Shown here in pieces: positions 37,701-50,483 of a DNA stretch of 64,000 bases (the stretch's first letter is position 1; every line of letters begins with the position of its first letter). Below the pieces are notes generated by a model that saw nothing but the letters and a program-made list of their open reading frames with translations, was not told where the DNA came from and ran no database searches. This DNA is from Neckera pumila (lineage: Eukaryota > Streptophyta > Bryopsida > Hypnales > Neckeraceae). Made by a program: the position numbers and the translations under genes. The stretch covers positions 16,880,065-16,944,064 of the forward strand of contig OZ018416.1 of assembly GCA_963969595.1 (NCBI GenBank). The letters run 5' to 3'.

Positions 37701-39408
37701 CAACAACTAGGATCAAGAATAGAATAAATTTATAATTTAGTTTAATCATGATGATTTTAAAGACTTATTTGTGTATTCAAGATTTTCTGTTAAAAGTTTA
37801 GACTTGCAAATTGATTGTACTCTAGCTATTCTTGTGCAATAAGGCCCATAATTACAATCTAGCGTAAAATAGTCTTTAGATTTTCTAATCTTATTGACAA
37901 TCATACATTTGCATGTTATGTATTAAGCAAATGTTATTAAATGCATTTGAAACCACTTGGACCTTACTCATTTTTTTTCCTTTTTCCTTTTTGATCTAAA
38001 TCAATTTTTCTACAAAAAAATTTGTGAAACTTAAGTCCCATGCCACTAAACAACTGCTCTATAGTAGAAATGAAATGTTTCAGAGGACAATGCTGATGGT
38101 TCAAACGACAATGCTAATGAGCCTTTCAACAACTGCGCCGTTGAAATATCCTATAGAGATTGCAAAAAAATTAACTTTGTGGCTTCTATCTCTAGTCTTC
38201 TAAACAACTTGTTGCGGTCTCTTCTATCGTGGATGAAGGCTCCTAACTATAGACGTTGGTTTCTAGAAGCATCAAACATGGTCTGGAAGAATGTCGGTAG
38301 TAGAAGACATCTATACTTTCCATTTATTGACAAAATGAGTAGATTATTTTAGTCTTTCAATCCTAAATCTTGAATGATATAATGTCCACGGTCATAGGTT
38401 TTAACATAGAATTTTCTCTAAAAAACTGTATGCTCACAAGCTCACAGGCTCACAAGCTCACAAAATAGCAACCTTGATTTTGTCCCTATTCTATTTACTT
38501 TTGTTCAAAATTTTTAGGGCTAAAATGTTTGTATGTAGAGTATTGTAATAAATGACAATTCTTTGTATTTACTTTACACTTTTCTTCTTCATCCATGTTA
38601 TAAAGTTTTCATAAAAAATGGGATCTAACCTCTAAGTGGTCCATACGACATTTCACTTCTTGATGTATGAGGTATAGTTTTGAATACAATCTTTTGTGTA
38701 TAGAGTTGAGAAGCTCTAAACTAGTTGAGATTTTTACTAGAGTTTGAATGCATTAGTACAATGACAAAATAAAATTTATGGGTATTTTAAACATTGTAAT
38801 ATAGGCTTCAAAATCTCTATGTGCACAAAATAGCTCAAACTGCATAAATGTGGTGTATATGGTGACTTTGTGTAGATGCAACTTTTTTAGAAATAATCCA
38901 AATGCAGTTTTAGTTTTTTTTGTATTTGAAGTCAAAGTGCCTACATATTTGTTCTTTTATCTTCTACAAAACCAATCTACCAAATTTCTAAAAATGTTAT
39001 TCAAAAAAATAAATAAAATAAAAAAATCTAAAAATGTTTGCAATCTAATGCCCTGCCAAATGCAAAGCATTCTCTTATGTGAGATCAATAGAGATCAAAG
39101 TTGCTCAAGGACACCATAAATTGGGCTTGACAAATACTTGGACGCCATTACTTTATAGTTCAATTATATTTCCAATATATTCATTAAGGTGGTGCAAATA
39201 CATTTCAATTTTTTTTAAGACCACAATGCGTGCCCTGGACCATTTTGGGTTAAAAGACATAAGAGGTATGTCTGGTATTTCTGTTTACTCCATAATTATG
39301 AAAAAACTGTAAATTAGTGAGTTAGAACAAGTATGAAGTAATATTTAAATACAAATCATTTTAATGAAGTTAATGAATTCAACACTTTGTACATCATCTC
39401 TATTCCTA

Positions 39409-40193
39409 CCCCCTAAAGGCCCAAGGCATTTTTTGGCTCCAATACCACTAAAAATTGCCATTTCTGCTGCAATCACTCAAGAAACCAAAAAAAACTTTTT
39501 TTTAGAATCTAACTGTAGAATCTTGTACTTCACTTGTCTTAGATTATGTGGTAAAAACTTCATGTAGTTTGATCGTACGGATTGGAAGATATTAGCATTT
39601 GAAGTTGGAAAAAGAAGTTTTTTTGAACTGTGGCCTACAATTTTAGATGACTTTGACGGCCATTTGTAGATTTTTTTTGCACTATACACTATTGGGTTAA
39701 ATTTTTTTATGTTGAACGTTTGAGTTGAGAGTTGGAGAAAAAAAATTTAGAATGTCAAAATTTGATTTTGACCTAAAAAAATTGTTAGGTAGAAGTAGGT
39801 CCAATATTGAATGAAACACTAAATCATTAATAGCTCTTAGGTGGAATTAAAACACCACAATTTCAATGGTGGGATTGTTCTTGCAAACAAATTTAACCTT
39901 TTCAAAAAAAAAATTGAAAAAATTTGAATTGCAGTCAAAAATAATTTCTATAAGTTTATTTTTGAAGAAGATGCTAGATTACCCAAAAAACAAGATTGTC
40001 TATAACTTTCTTATTTTGAGTCCAAATAGAATGAATCAAAGCTTCAAATGTAGACAAAAACATGATCTTTGAGGAGAATTTTAAGAAAAAAAAATACAAT
40101 TCTTTACAGATTTTTTTTCTGTCCGGCAGTTTCTTTTTTTTACTTCGGGTGGCATAAATTTTGCTCCCTTTGCCTCTGGTCCTTGTAAAGTGG
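39409..40193 (-). mobile_element. Decayed TTAA-family element (subfamily A, inverted)
   Basis: Begins CCCCTAAAGGCCCAAGGCATTTTTTGGC, matching the reverse of the subfamily A right end, but the TTAA flank has mutated. Internal similarity (GAATCTTGTACTTCACTTGT, GATTGGAAGATATTAGCATT) follows the inverted family. The far end near 40193 (GGTCCTTGTAAAG) is a degenerate terminus. Confidence 0.55.
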
Positions 40194-40243
40194 GAACATA
40201 GACTTAGAAGGACATGTTAGAGAATTCACTAGAGGCCCTTCTT

Positions 40244-41161
40244 TTAACCCCTAAAGGACCAATATTCATTTTTTGGCAACATAGGAATTTTGGGCAAGTA
40301 CGTGTGATTGGAGATTTGCATATTTTGGGCTGAAATTTTTATAGAAGGTAGGGACAAGGAATATCTTTCATATGCACCAAAATTCATGACATTTGGAAGC
40401 ACAAGTCAAAAGTTATAGCCTAGTATGTTGTTTGTTTTTCAACTCGAGCAGTCCGGGCAGATAAAAATTGAAATTGGTTGAAATTGAAATTGGTTTATTA
40501 GATTTATATATACGTGGAAAGCTTTGAATCATTCCATTTTGATCAATGAGTCAAACGTTACAAGGATTTTTAGTTTGCGGGTAGCTATGGATTGTCTACA
40601 CTAAAATAAACTTTGAAGTTGTTTATTTCACTCAGTTTTCAATATTTTTCAAAAAAAATAAAATTGTAGGATGTAGACTGTTTATTACAACATTGCAACC
40701 ATTGGGATTGACATTTTTCAATTCTTTAATTAACTTCTTAACAATCTTGTGTTTTGAACCATTCTCTACTTCTTTCTACTTACTGTTTTTTTCCTATATG
40801 TTGTACAATTTCAAATAATCTAAAAAGTTTCAAGCATGTAGCCAACTTGCCCTGAAGAATGAATCCAAAGAAGCACAACCATTTCAAAATTTCTTTTCAT
40901 AATAATTTGACCTTGTGAAGTATAGCTGCCCGGTTTTTTGCAGGGCCAAAAAAAGAACTTTTGCCACTTCAAACGCTAATATCTTCCAATCTACGCAATG
41001 GTTAAAAAAAATTTCCACACATTCTCAAACTAGAGTACTACAAGATCCTACGTTTACATGTGTCCAAAAATGATATTTTTCAAAAATTTGGTACTTGTTT
41101 TAGAAATGGCAAATTTGGAGCATTTTTGGTGAGAACATAGTAAAAAAACTTTAGGGATTAA
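40244..41161 (+). mobile_element. TTAA-flanked non-autonomous element, subfamily B, 918 bp
   Basis: Starts TTAA-CCCCTAAAGGACC (40244-40260) and ends CTTTAGGGA-TTAA (41161); the terminal inverted repeat has partly decayed on the right. It is co-oriented with and similar along its length to the copies at 4262-5194 and 41593-42525, but closer to those at 8785-9709, 25085-25329 and 57530-58049. No transposase ORF. Confidence 0.72.
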
Positions 41162-41592
41162 CTATAAAAAAAAAAAATTTGGTACATACTGTGATAAAGT
41201 TCAACTACAAGAATCGATACAAAAGTTTAAAAAAATGAGTCCTCAAAGGAAATGCTTTCCTTTGAATAGTTCCCCTCAATGGAACTCACAACCCCTTTGA
41301 GGAATAATGGCGACTATTCATCATTGATGATGAATATTGTCCACAATTAAAAAATATTTAAAATATTCAAAAATATTTAAAATATTCAAAAATATTTAAA
41401 ATATTCAAAAATATTTAAAATATTCAAAAATATTTAAAATATTCAAAAATATTTAAAATATTAAAATAAATACAAAATTGCAAAATTTTCAAATTTGATG
41501 GGGTAGGTCTTATGCCATGTCAGATTGCTATTTTTGAAAATATAATTCAAATATTATTGCGTGAATAGTATTTAAAACATTTTTGAAAATAA

Positions 41593-42525
41593 TTAACCCC
41601 TAAAAGCCCGTTGTCTCTTTGGGGGACAAATGCGTTTTCGGGCAGGTACCTACGGGCTGAATTTTTCTCCTAATTTTTTGAAACTTTTTTGGGAAGTAGA
41701 AAAACTGATTAACTTCATGGGAATATAATTTTTTTCACAATCAGTGCCCGGGAACAAAAGTTATGACCAAATAAGCTCAAAACAAGGGACGACGGGCAGC
41801 AAAAAAAATTTGCAGTTTTTTTTTTTTTTTTTTTTTTAATATTTTTTTTCTCATAGATTATATTTTTGTCTATCTAAAAATCTTTGACTCATTTCATTTG
41901 GATTTGTTATAAGAAAGTTATGGACATTCTTGTTTTTTGGGCAGTTAGAGCATCTTTTTGAAAAAAATAACTTGTAGGATTCATTTGTGAATGCTATTTT
42001 TCAAATTTTTCAAATTTTTTCTTTGGGCATGGTTAAGTTTACTTGCTAGAACAATCTGACCATTGCGATTAGTATATTTTAATTCCATCTAGAATATATG
42101 AATATTTTAGATTTTCCTTCTATCTTATACTTATTTCTACTTAACAATATTTTAATAATGAAAATTAAGTTTTTTTGAATTTAGTTTTTCTGGGTAGATT
42201 GTCAACTCAATTCTCTACTATAAACATTTAAAGCTAAAACTTTGTAGTGTAAAAATTTTAAGTTAAAAATGTTCAAAGTCAAAAAATCCAGTCCCATAAT
42301 GTGCTGAAAATTTTGTTTTTTTCACTTAAAACATAGATATCTTGCAATCTGTGCGTTCAAAAATTCTGAAATTTTTTCCACACATTCTCATACTAGTTAG
42401 GTGTAAGATCCTATGGTTAGATGTGCAAAAAAAGCATTTTTAATTTTTTTTTCACTCTTTGCTAAAAGAATGGCAGTTTTGGGTGTTTTTTGGCAAAAAA
42501 ATGGCCTTGGGCCTTTAGGGGTTAA
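41593..42525 (+). mobile_element. TTAA-flanked non-autonomous element, subfamily A, 933 bp
   Basis: TTAA-CCCCTAAAAGCCC opens the element and GGGCCTTTAGGGG-TTAA closes it. It is exactly the same length as the copy at 4262-5194 despite many substitutions. Shared blocks include GATTATATTTTTGTCTA, AGAAAGTTATGGACA and CTTGCTAGAAC. No transposase ORF. It forms an inverted pair with 43539-44458. Confidence 0.75.
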
Positions 42526-42877
42526 ATAATGTTTTCAAAAACAACAATCTAACATGACATGATACATGCCACATCAGATTTGAAATTTTTGTAATTTTGC
42601 ATTTATTTTAATATTATATTTTTTAAATAATTTTTAAATAATTTTTAAATAATTGAATTGAATTGTCCCGTGCTGATCAGATCCTACAATTCACTATCCG
42701 GCCGAAATAATAAAATAATAATAATAATAATTTTTTGGGCAGTGTTCCTTGCTCTTCGCAAACTCATAGCCTGTACGAGGACTCATTTTTTTCCTAATGC
42801 CTACAGCTTTGTGCTTCTAATTTCAATTTGCCTCAAATTTTTTAGGGCCCCATCCAGTGGCTGGAGTTCCAGGCCTC

Positions 42878-43291
42878 TAAGGTAGGAGGCTCTAAAAGCG
42901 ACCCTTTAAGGGCTGATTCGCCTTTTTCATAGGTTTGCATGATCAGAATTATTTTTAGCTCATTTTTTAGAGAAAGAAAAATAGATGCCGAACGCAACAC
43001 AAGTGGTTTCATATTTTTTGAAGCACTTTTGAATTAGTTATGAATTTTCAAAGATTTATGTTGTAGGTACCTATTTGTGACACCTAGGTCTCCCAAATCC
43101 GTCCCCTTGCAACTTCTAAAGTGATTTGAGGAAATCAAGGTCAATGATTGGCTCTTGCAATAGAAAATTAATTTTTCCTTGATGCATTCAATAGCTAAAG
43201 TGGTCCATTCGAGGATCACCTTCAATCCATTCTACAACTAATTATAGGGTCGGTTTGAAGGAGAGGGTTGCTTTTACAGCCTCCTACCTTA
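42878..43291. mobile_element. MITE of about 410 bp with 20-bp imperfect inverted repeats
   Basis: TAAGGTAGGAGGCTCTAAAA (from 42878) is mirrored by TTTTACAGCCTCCTACCTTA (to 43291), extending inward through GCGACCCT/AGGGTTGC. If the flanking TA is the target duplication, a Tc1/mariner-type origin is possible; family assignment is open. It lies between two inverted copies of the TTAA family. Confidence 0.55.
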
Positions 43292-43538
43292 TTGGCAACA
43301 GGCTCTAACAATGTATCAAAGATGTTATAGTTTGAAAAACCAAGTGTTGTCAATTTTGAATAAGACCCTCAGAATGAAAATCAACGTAGATAGTCTATAA
43401 AAAATACATATTTTAAATATTTACTTGAAATTTTTTCTTAACTTTATAATGTTGAACTTTATGCTTACACCTCTTGCATTTATAGTTTTTTCATTTTATT
43501 AATGTTGCGATATAATTCTACAAAACTTCATATAACAA

Positions 43539-44458
43539 TTAAACCCTAAAGGACCAAGGCCATTTTTCTGCCAAAAATACTCAAAACCGCCATTTCTATA
43601 GCAAAGAGTAAAAAAAGTTGAAATTTTTTTTTTTTTTCACATATAACCATAGGATCTTATACCTAACTAGTATGACAATGAATGGAAAAAATTTCAAAAT
43701 TTTTGACCGCACAGATTGCAAGATATTGCATTTAAAGTAAAAAAAACAAGTTTTTTAGCACATTGCAGGACTAGATTTTATGACTTTGAACATTTTTAAT
43801 ATTCTAACTATTTTAACTTAAATATTCTACACTATCGAGTTTTAGGCTTTTTATCTTTGTAGTGGACAATTGAGTTGAGAGTCTAGAAAAAACAAATAAA
43901 ATCCAAAAAATTAATTTTCATTATTAAAAATTGTTAAATACAAGTAGGTATGAGATAGAAGGAAAATCTAAAATACTAATATCTTTTGTATGGAATTAAA
44001 AAGTACTAATCCCAATGGTGAGATTGTTCTAGCAAAAAAACTAAACCTTGAAATTTTTTTTGGAAGAATTGTAAAAATTGCATTCAGAAATGAATCCTAT
44101 AAGTTATTTTTTTCAGAAAAATGCTCGAAGTGCCTAAAAAACAAGAATGTCTATAACTTTCTCCTAACAAATCCAAATGAAATGAATCAAAGCTTTCTAG
44201 ATAGAAAAAAATATAATCTATAAAAAAAAATTAAAAAAAAAAAAAAAAAAAATTGTTGCCCCACGTTCTATGTTTTGAGCTTATTTGGGCAAAACTTTTT
44301 TCACATGCACCAATTGAAAAAAATCATATTGCCACAAAGCTTAGCAAATTTTCTATATTCAAAAAAAGTTTGGAAAAATATGGAGAAAAATAAGCTTGTA
44401 GGTACTTGCATAAAATTCCATTTGCCTCCCGAAAGGAACAATGTCCTTTAGAGGTTAA
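43539..44458 (-). mobile_element. TTAA-flanked non-autonomous element, subfamily A, 920 bp, inverted
   Basis: TTAA-ACCCTAAAGGACC at the left (one substitution) and GTCCTTTAGAGG-TTAA at the right. The sequence is the inverse of 41593-42525 (for example ACATATAACCATAGGATCTTA at its left and TTGAAATGAATCAAAGCTTT-like blocks at its right). An internal A19 tract near 44230 corresponds to the poly-T of the other copy. Confidence 0.7.
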
Positions 44459-45824
44459 TGTAGGTTTTAGAAATCATTGATAGGAAAAGATTATAATTTT
44501 GTTGTACCCAGATTCTACGTCATCACTTTTCCTCACTATCATCATATTGTCATTCAATCCTCGTAAAACATTATATAAATTCACTCATATACTCACATGC
44601 ATTCCAAGCATCTACATGATTTTGGATGTAGAAGCTACAAATATTTGACCCATATAAATTCTTACCTACAATACAGAAAGGTGAAATAATCCAATAAGGT
44701 CAAAAGGCCCATTTCAAACATCTAGGGAATAACTCATTACAAAGTTTTTTCAATAAATGAGATTTAGATCACAATCAATGTTTTAAGTGATGGTAATGAA
44801 GTGATTAGTGACTAGAATAAGTTATAAATTCATTGTAAAGAGTGATTTTTTAAATCTTCATATTGTGGTGATCACATTGAAAAATATTGTAACTACTTTA
44901 GGTGAGTAAGATTATCAATATAGATAAACTCTTTGTTGGTTTTGGAATCATCTAGAGATTCTTTGGGGGAAATTTCAAAAATCCATCTATTTTTGAAATT
45001 TAATGTCACTGAACATTTTAAATTTGCTTTGCCAAAAAATTGTAATTCCAATTGCCCTTGCCGTTTCTCTCACTTGCCTTTGTATAGGAGTTTTTTAAAA
45101 TTAAGCAATGGCATGAGAGCAAACTGCTAATTCTGCCCATGGTAGACTGTCAATCAGGAGACAGACTGAAATGCTACATCTTTTTTTACATATCCACCAA
45201 ATCATTCCATTTTCAAGATAAAATACAAATCTCCACAAAAATGATTTTAAGACACCACAATGAGAATTTCATTAAATCATGCAAATAGCAGTTGTCCAAT
45301 TCCAGCACAGCACTCAGACATTTAGAAAGCGACAATAAGGTGGAAACTACTGAATCCTAAACTTTTCAGACAAATTTGAAATTCACGAAAAAACCAAAAT
45401 CCCATTTCAAGAGCAAAAAGGATCGGCTCACCATCATGTTCCCCCTGTTTTTTTATTTCTTTGAAAAAAAGACCCTGTCAATTCAAACAAAGAGAAAGAA
45501 CAGTTCAATCAGGCTCCCGAGGGGCGGGCCTGAGTGACGGCCAACGTGACTTGCCACTTCTAAGGGAGAGAAATGTCATGCTCCCTTTCACACAAGTACC
45601 CTACCTGAAGAAAGCAATCTCTAAGCTGTACATGCACTGAAACCCATTGAAATTTATACCATATCATATCCTGCGAAACCCATCCATGTCCACTCCCAGA
45701 TGGAGCGTGGGTACCCCAACATCTTTGTTGTAATTACACTACAGTAGTGTATGGACATGTGCACTAACTTGCTGCACTACCAGCACCCCAAGTGAGTTTA
45801 TTAGCAGAACAGGAACATGCCCAC
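44459..45824. other. Intergenic and 3' flank of PMP3
   Basis: AT-rich up to about 45400. The last 400 bases are the probable 3' untranslated region of PMP3 (minus strand). No other feature seen. Confidence 0.45.
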
Positions 45825-46521
45825 CTAGCCAATAATGACGTAGAGCGCATAGAGGATCCCAGGGATATATCCCAAGATCGTGAGCACGAGGCAAATCCAG
45901 AACTCCCTCTGCAACAATTCAACAAATCAAAGGATTAGAATGGAAATCACCAAGTTCGGTAAGTTTAGGGCTTTCTACATCCTAGATTGGATCCTGTTTC
46001 GGCCTTGGCAAAATCTCAAAAGCGCCATGTAGTTTGTCTCCCAAGGATAAAATATCTACAAACTCTAAAGCATATTCTATACTCACCTGTAGATTTACAC
46101 TGTGCAAAGGCAAAAATCACACTATGTAGTCTTGGTTAAAGCAAACATTAGACAGTTCAGCCTCGGCAGTTTCGCTATGGCTAAATGTTCATCTAAGCAT
46201 TGGACGCACGGAAGCTAGAAATCTCTACAAATGTAGGTTCGTCATAGCCAGGTATCAAGATGACAAGCACAGGAATTTTCTTGAGCATGAAAACCAATCT
46301 GTTCAATACTGCGGTACTACAATCGTTCATCGCAACCCTCACAGTCGTCACCATGACAACCTACAGCTTATGTTTGCAATGAAGCTCGGATCGAACAGAG
46401 TTGTGAAAAGATCGATTATACTCACCTGGAGGCCATACTTGAGGAAAACGCCCAAAGGCGGCAAGATGATGGCCAAGACCACATCCACGAACGTGTACGC
46501 GCCCCTTGAACCGATCGGCAT
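45825..46521 (-). CDS. PMP3/RCI2 (UPF0057) plasma membrane proteolipid
   Basis: Two exons (46521-46426 and 45908-45825) join through a GT..AG intron to 59 residues. The protein has the family's two hydrophobic helices, with VDVVLAIILPPLGVFLKYG followed by REFWICLVLTILGYIPGILY ALYVI, and the invariant PPLGVFL, FWI and GYIPG(I)LYA motifs. PMP3/RCI2 proteins are small plasma-membrane proteins linked to cold and salt tolerance through membrane potential and ion homeostasis. Usual length is 52-60 residues, so this copy is complete. The intron falls between the two helices, as in other plant members. The ATG at 46521 gives a short MPIGSRGAYTF leader. Confidence 0.94.
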
Positions 46522-48136
46522 CTCGTCAAATGCTCAAAAAAAGATGCTAATGATTTAAGGTTCGACACCACAACAAGAACAGATCAATGCAATTTCACAG
46601 AGAAGTCTAATGTCAGCAGCGAAGGAAACTAAGATCGAGCCGTCTCTTGAAGAGGTAATAAGAAGCGTTCAGCTCATATACCCGGGCCCTCCAAGTCCGG
46701 CTTCTAATTAATAGCTATTCGACAAGTGGCCTTCTGTGCTGGCGAAGTTCATGCACTGGACACACAGCTGGGGCTCCCTCTGAGTGCCAGGTAGCACGGG
46801 AATGCTGCAAAGAATTGAATATGAAAGCACCGCTTTGCAAGAATTTGACGACTGGTTCCAAACGCCGCGGGTCCAGCAAAACTGGCTTACAATCATGGCC
46901 ACCGATTAATGCATAAAAAAGTCCAGGAACAGAACCCAAGGCACCATGTACGGACCTGTATTTAGCTGGATTGTCCCCCGCCATAATGGTGGCAGCGAGA
47001 AAGGTTCGGCGACCGAAACAAATATCTAAACCGGATACCCTAGGCCACTTGCGGCTGGATCCTTGTACTTTACTTCTTGCAGTAAAGGGTTCCCTTTACT
47101 TGTGTCAAAAAAACAAAAACAAAAACAAAAAAAACCGGATGCCCTACCGTAGAAGTCCTAACATGAAGAAGGGGCGCCTGTAGACAGGAATGCTTGATCA
47201 TTACAGTATCAGTTAAACCAATTCCCGGATATGAGTATGGCCGTCGAGGTAAACGTTGATTTGGGGTCCGAACCGTTCTGGCGCAGGCTGCTTGGAAGGT
47301 CAAATCTTTCAAATAGTAGATTCCCAGGCATCTGAGGATTGTTTTCTCTTGGCCGTCAATGAAACAATTAATTTCAGAGGAAAAAAAGATCAAAAGTCCA
47401 TTGTGCAACGGCAACAATTATACAACTTTGTTCATTCCCCAGTGCAACGGTTCACTGTGAAGTCAAAAAGCTATCAGTTTTGTTACAAGGACGATGTTGA
47501 TTACTTCCATACTTTTGCCAGTTTGACGGTGTCCCAGTTTGAGATGATTCCGTGTTTATCTAAATGAAATGAAACTCTGCGTTGCAACATTCTCTTCCTG
47601 TTCTCATCGAATTACACGTTCTGTGAAATTCAATGTGGGATCTGCAGTTCTGCACCAATATTCCTATACACGAATAACAGAACAATTAAGAGAGCCTATC
47701 GATAACCGAATGCAATGCATTGATCTCATCTCACATCATTCAATATGGCGGAAGCGTTCGGATAGGGATTGTCCGTGGACTTTCAATCCGACTAATGCAG
47801 AAGTTGTACAGCACAAATATCAGTCAAATCAACACACCATGACGCGCACCATTAAACAAATGAGGGTCCCTTCGGAGCGCAAAACCTAGATTTGGTGCCT
47901 TCCCTTCACTGACAGCTGAAAATGAAAAAAAAATTGATCAGAAAATAACGCGATCTCTGATTCTAGAAGAACAGCATGAGCTCTGGAAGACGTCAAGTGA
48001 AAACTCAGCATATGTTATAAATGTATGATACAAGCGGTCTGCCGTCGACTACAGGGAGAAACTCGTCAAGCCCATATTACACGGACCGTATGCAACCCAG
48101 AAAAAACAGGCAGACAAACATGGACAGGATGTTTGG
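46522..48136. other. PMP3 leader/promoter and 3' flank of the ET gene
   Basis: Less AT-rich than most intergenic DNA. A minus-strand open frame of 89 codons at 46715-46984 and a plus-strand one of 103 codons at 47256-47567 show no family resemblance or splice support; the first may be in the PMP3 leader. An (AAAAC)n tract lies at 47107-47131. Confidence 0.4.
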
Positions 48137-50483
48137 TCATGAGAAACTTAGCCTAGGAAACTGGGGAGGACTGTAGCTGGTAGCATACGTGTCTCTCAAC
48201 GGCGCTGGAGGCCACCGAACAGGTGATCTTCGTGACACTATTGAGTATGGCATGCCCTTGTCCACTTTCGGAACATAATTTATGTCATCAGGGTCAGGTG
48301 GTTGCTCACGCAGTCTCTCCACACCACGACTAATATTGAGAGAGATTCTGCTAACTCGCACTGGACTCGGCTCTTCCATGGGACTGATGTCATGTGAGAG
48401 ATCCACTGGCTTCAGAATCGGTGACGTGCTTATGTCGTTGTAAGGGTTATTATTCATATTGCCTCTACCCTTGATTTCCTCCATTGCCAACAACCATTCC
48501 ACACTCTTCGCCTTCAGAATCTCGGACCTGCTTAACCACGTGCTGAACGACACACTTCCCCTCCTTTTCGGATCTTGCTGCTTCGGTTTCTTGGGAATTC
48601 GAATGGGGAAACATGAGCTTGGAGCTCTCGGTCGTGACATACTCTTGTGAGAGTCAACACTCTTTTGGGAGTCACTTGCTAAGCTCCCGCTCCTTGAATC
48701 TTGAGACGCTACCTGTGATGACTTTCTTCGACTCGGCCTCTTGGCATCCACGTGTAAGAGACATCGTTTAAGACCCTTCTGAGGTAGAGCATTGCATACG
48801 AGTCCGTTTTCTAATATCACACCGCACCGATCTACAGGAATATTGATTTTAGTGAACTCACGGTGCTTTGCAGACTTCCCACCAGTGATTATCATATGCG
48901 AACTCTTTTTCAATAACATGAATAAACCACGCCCTTCTCGTTGACTTGGCAGCCCCCGTACCTTCCCCTCTGCCGGTCTGTGCGCAGCGATCTTGATACC
49001 GACGACCTTTCTCATGAACGGAATTCCAACCCATTTCGAGTTTCCTCTAGAACAACAGGGTGTGTAGGATCCTCGTTTGCCAGACACAATCTTCGCCAGG
49101 ATGTCTTGAGACCGCGTATGGGAATTCGCTCCCCTGTTCCAAGCATAGTCGAAAGCCTCCGTCAAATCTGATACTACGTACTCAGCTACCTCTTTGTTTC
49201 GGGTCTGCACAACACACAGCATTGGCACCTTCTCAGTGCCACTCATCCAACAAAGCAGATTATTCATTTATGCAGACAAATTGATTGCAGCTTTTGGAGA
49301 AGCTCAGTAGATGTAAAGCGGCCAAACTCAATTAGCTGATGTTGCAATTTGCAGATGTTGCACATTATTCATATCATGATTTGCAATATGGTAGAATATG
49401 CACTCACCGACGCCCACCGATACGCTATAGAGCATCCCATTGCGAAAACCTCAGAAAACAGCCGAGGCCCACGCGGGGTCTCTCTAGGAGGACCCAACTC
49501 CGGCACGGAAATGCGATCTTCGGGAATGCTCAACTGCTTCTCCAATCTGCTGCTCCTCTTGCCACCGAATCGGATGTACCTGTCCTCCGATGCTGACTGA
49601 CTATATTTGTTCGAATGCTCTTCACCACTGCTAGATTGAACGTCCTCAAACTGCGCGAAGTTCGGCTCTGGGAACCTAATTATATAATCTTTCCTAGACA
49701 TCAGAGACTTCGGGGATCTGCAAAGCCCATACAAACCGAAAGTAAATAAAGAAATCCATGCACCTTTCCAACAAATTACTATCTCACGGAACCAGAGAAC
49801 GATTGAATATTACGCATTTGCGCCTATTGTCTATTCAGTGTAACCTCTCATTTTTCCAACATCCTGCGTAACCTCTCAGATGTAATTGAAAAACGTTGGA
49901 AAAGCCTTCAAATTGACGCTGACCTAGAAAGTCACAACGTTCTCCGGATGCCGGTCCTCGTGACTATATTCCAGAGTAATAAGAAAAGCGAGAGTCAGGA
50001 GATTAGGTTTCGAGGATTAACCTTGAGCCTTCAAGATGAGCACCCGCTTGGCCATACCGCTGCAACCTCTTGCGGATGTGATCAGCATGGCCGACGTAAA
50101 CGACGATCACGTCTTCGGATTTCAAGTTCCGTCCGTCCGTGTGATCCAATGCCTTCCAGACCGGCAGTGTCAGTCCGAGCTCATACACTCCAGACCCCAC
50201 ATGCGGGTTGGGCAGATTGCGAGACCGGAAACGCTCGCCTCCTTCTCTCCCCGAAGCGTACTCTTTCCAGTCGCAAGGACTCACCAGAATCTGAAAATTC
50301 CTCAACCCCGTCACTTCAATCGATACTCCCACGACGCCCCCCTCACAACTAATTCAAAATTCAAAATTCAAGGAAATTCAAGCTCCAAAAAGGGAATGCA
50401 GGGATGGTGCTCACCTTCCAGTCAGAGAAGCACTTGTCGTGCTTCACGGCGTCGTAATCTTCTCGCCTCCACCGAGACGCCAT
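48137..50483 (-). CDS. EFFECTOR OF TRANSCRIPTION (ET) family protein, GIY-YIG domain
   Basis: Four exons join in frame to 580 residues: 50483-50415, 50290-50022, 49717-49408 and 49231-48137, all GT..AG; the last acceptor (CACTGAG) is the weakest. The N-terminus REDYDAVKHDKCFSDWK is typical of ET proteins. A GIY-YIG-type nuclease fold follows, with GVY at 57-59, VYVG at 87-90 and RLQRYG at 98-103, continuing through GCSIAYRWAS and FDYAWNRG. One Cys/His ET repeat is seen: C352, C362, C373, H376 in CGVILENGLVC...KRCLLH. The C-terminal third is Ser/Arg/Lys-rich with basic clusters (PKKPKQQDPKRR) suited to nuclear import. ET proteins are plant-specific nuclear regulators connected with gibberellin response, KNOX expression and DNA methylation, with single-strand cutting activity reported. 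Angiosperm members usually carry more than one ET repeat; here I see one. Confidence 0.9.

Larger units (their letters stand above)
33218..38486. other. Region bounded by inverted GTGAGCTTGTGAGC repeats
   Basis: At the left, GCTAGTTTGTGAGCTTGTGAGC (about 33234-33255) is mirrored at the right by GCTCACAAGCTCAC... AAATAGC (about 38432-38471), about 5.2 kb apart. The right side holds two copies of the GCTCACAAGCTCACA motif. Between them lie Helitron copy 2 and the alternating inverted module array. It could be a large non-autonomous element with degenerate ends or a coincidence of a dispersed short repeat; no target duplication was found and no ORF supports mobility. Confidence 0.25.

Noticed and set aside
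46715..46984. 89-codon minus-strand frame upstream of PMP3
   Set aside because: Looks mildly protein-like but overlaps another open frame, has no family match or splice context, and most likely lies in the PMP3 leader.
47256..47567. 103-codon plus-strand frame
   Set aside because: No recognised family, no splice support, and composition no different from neighbouring non-coding DNA.
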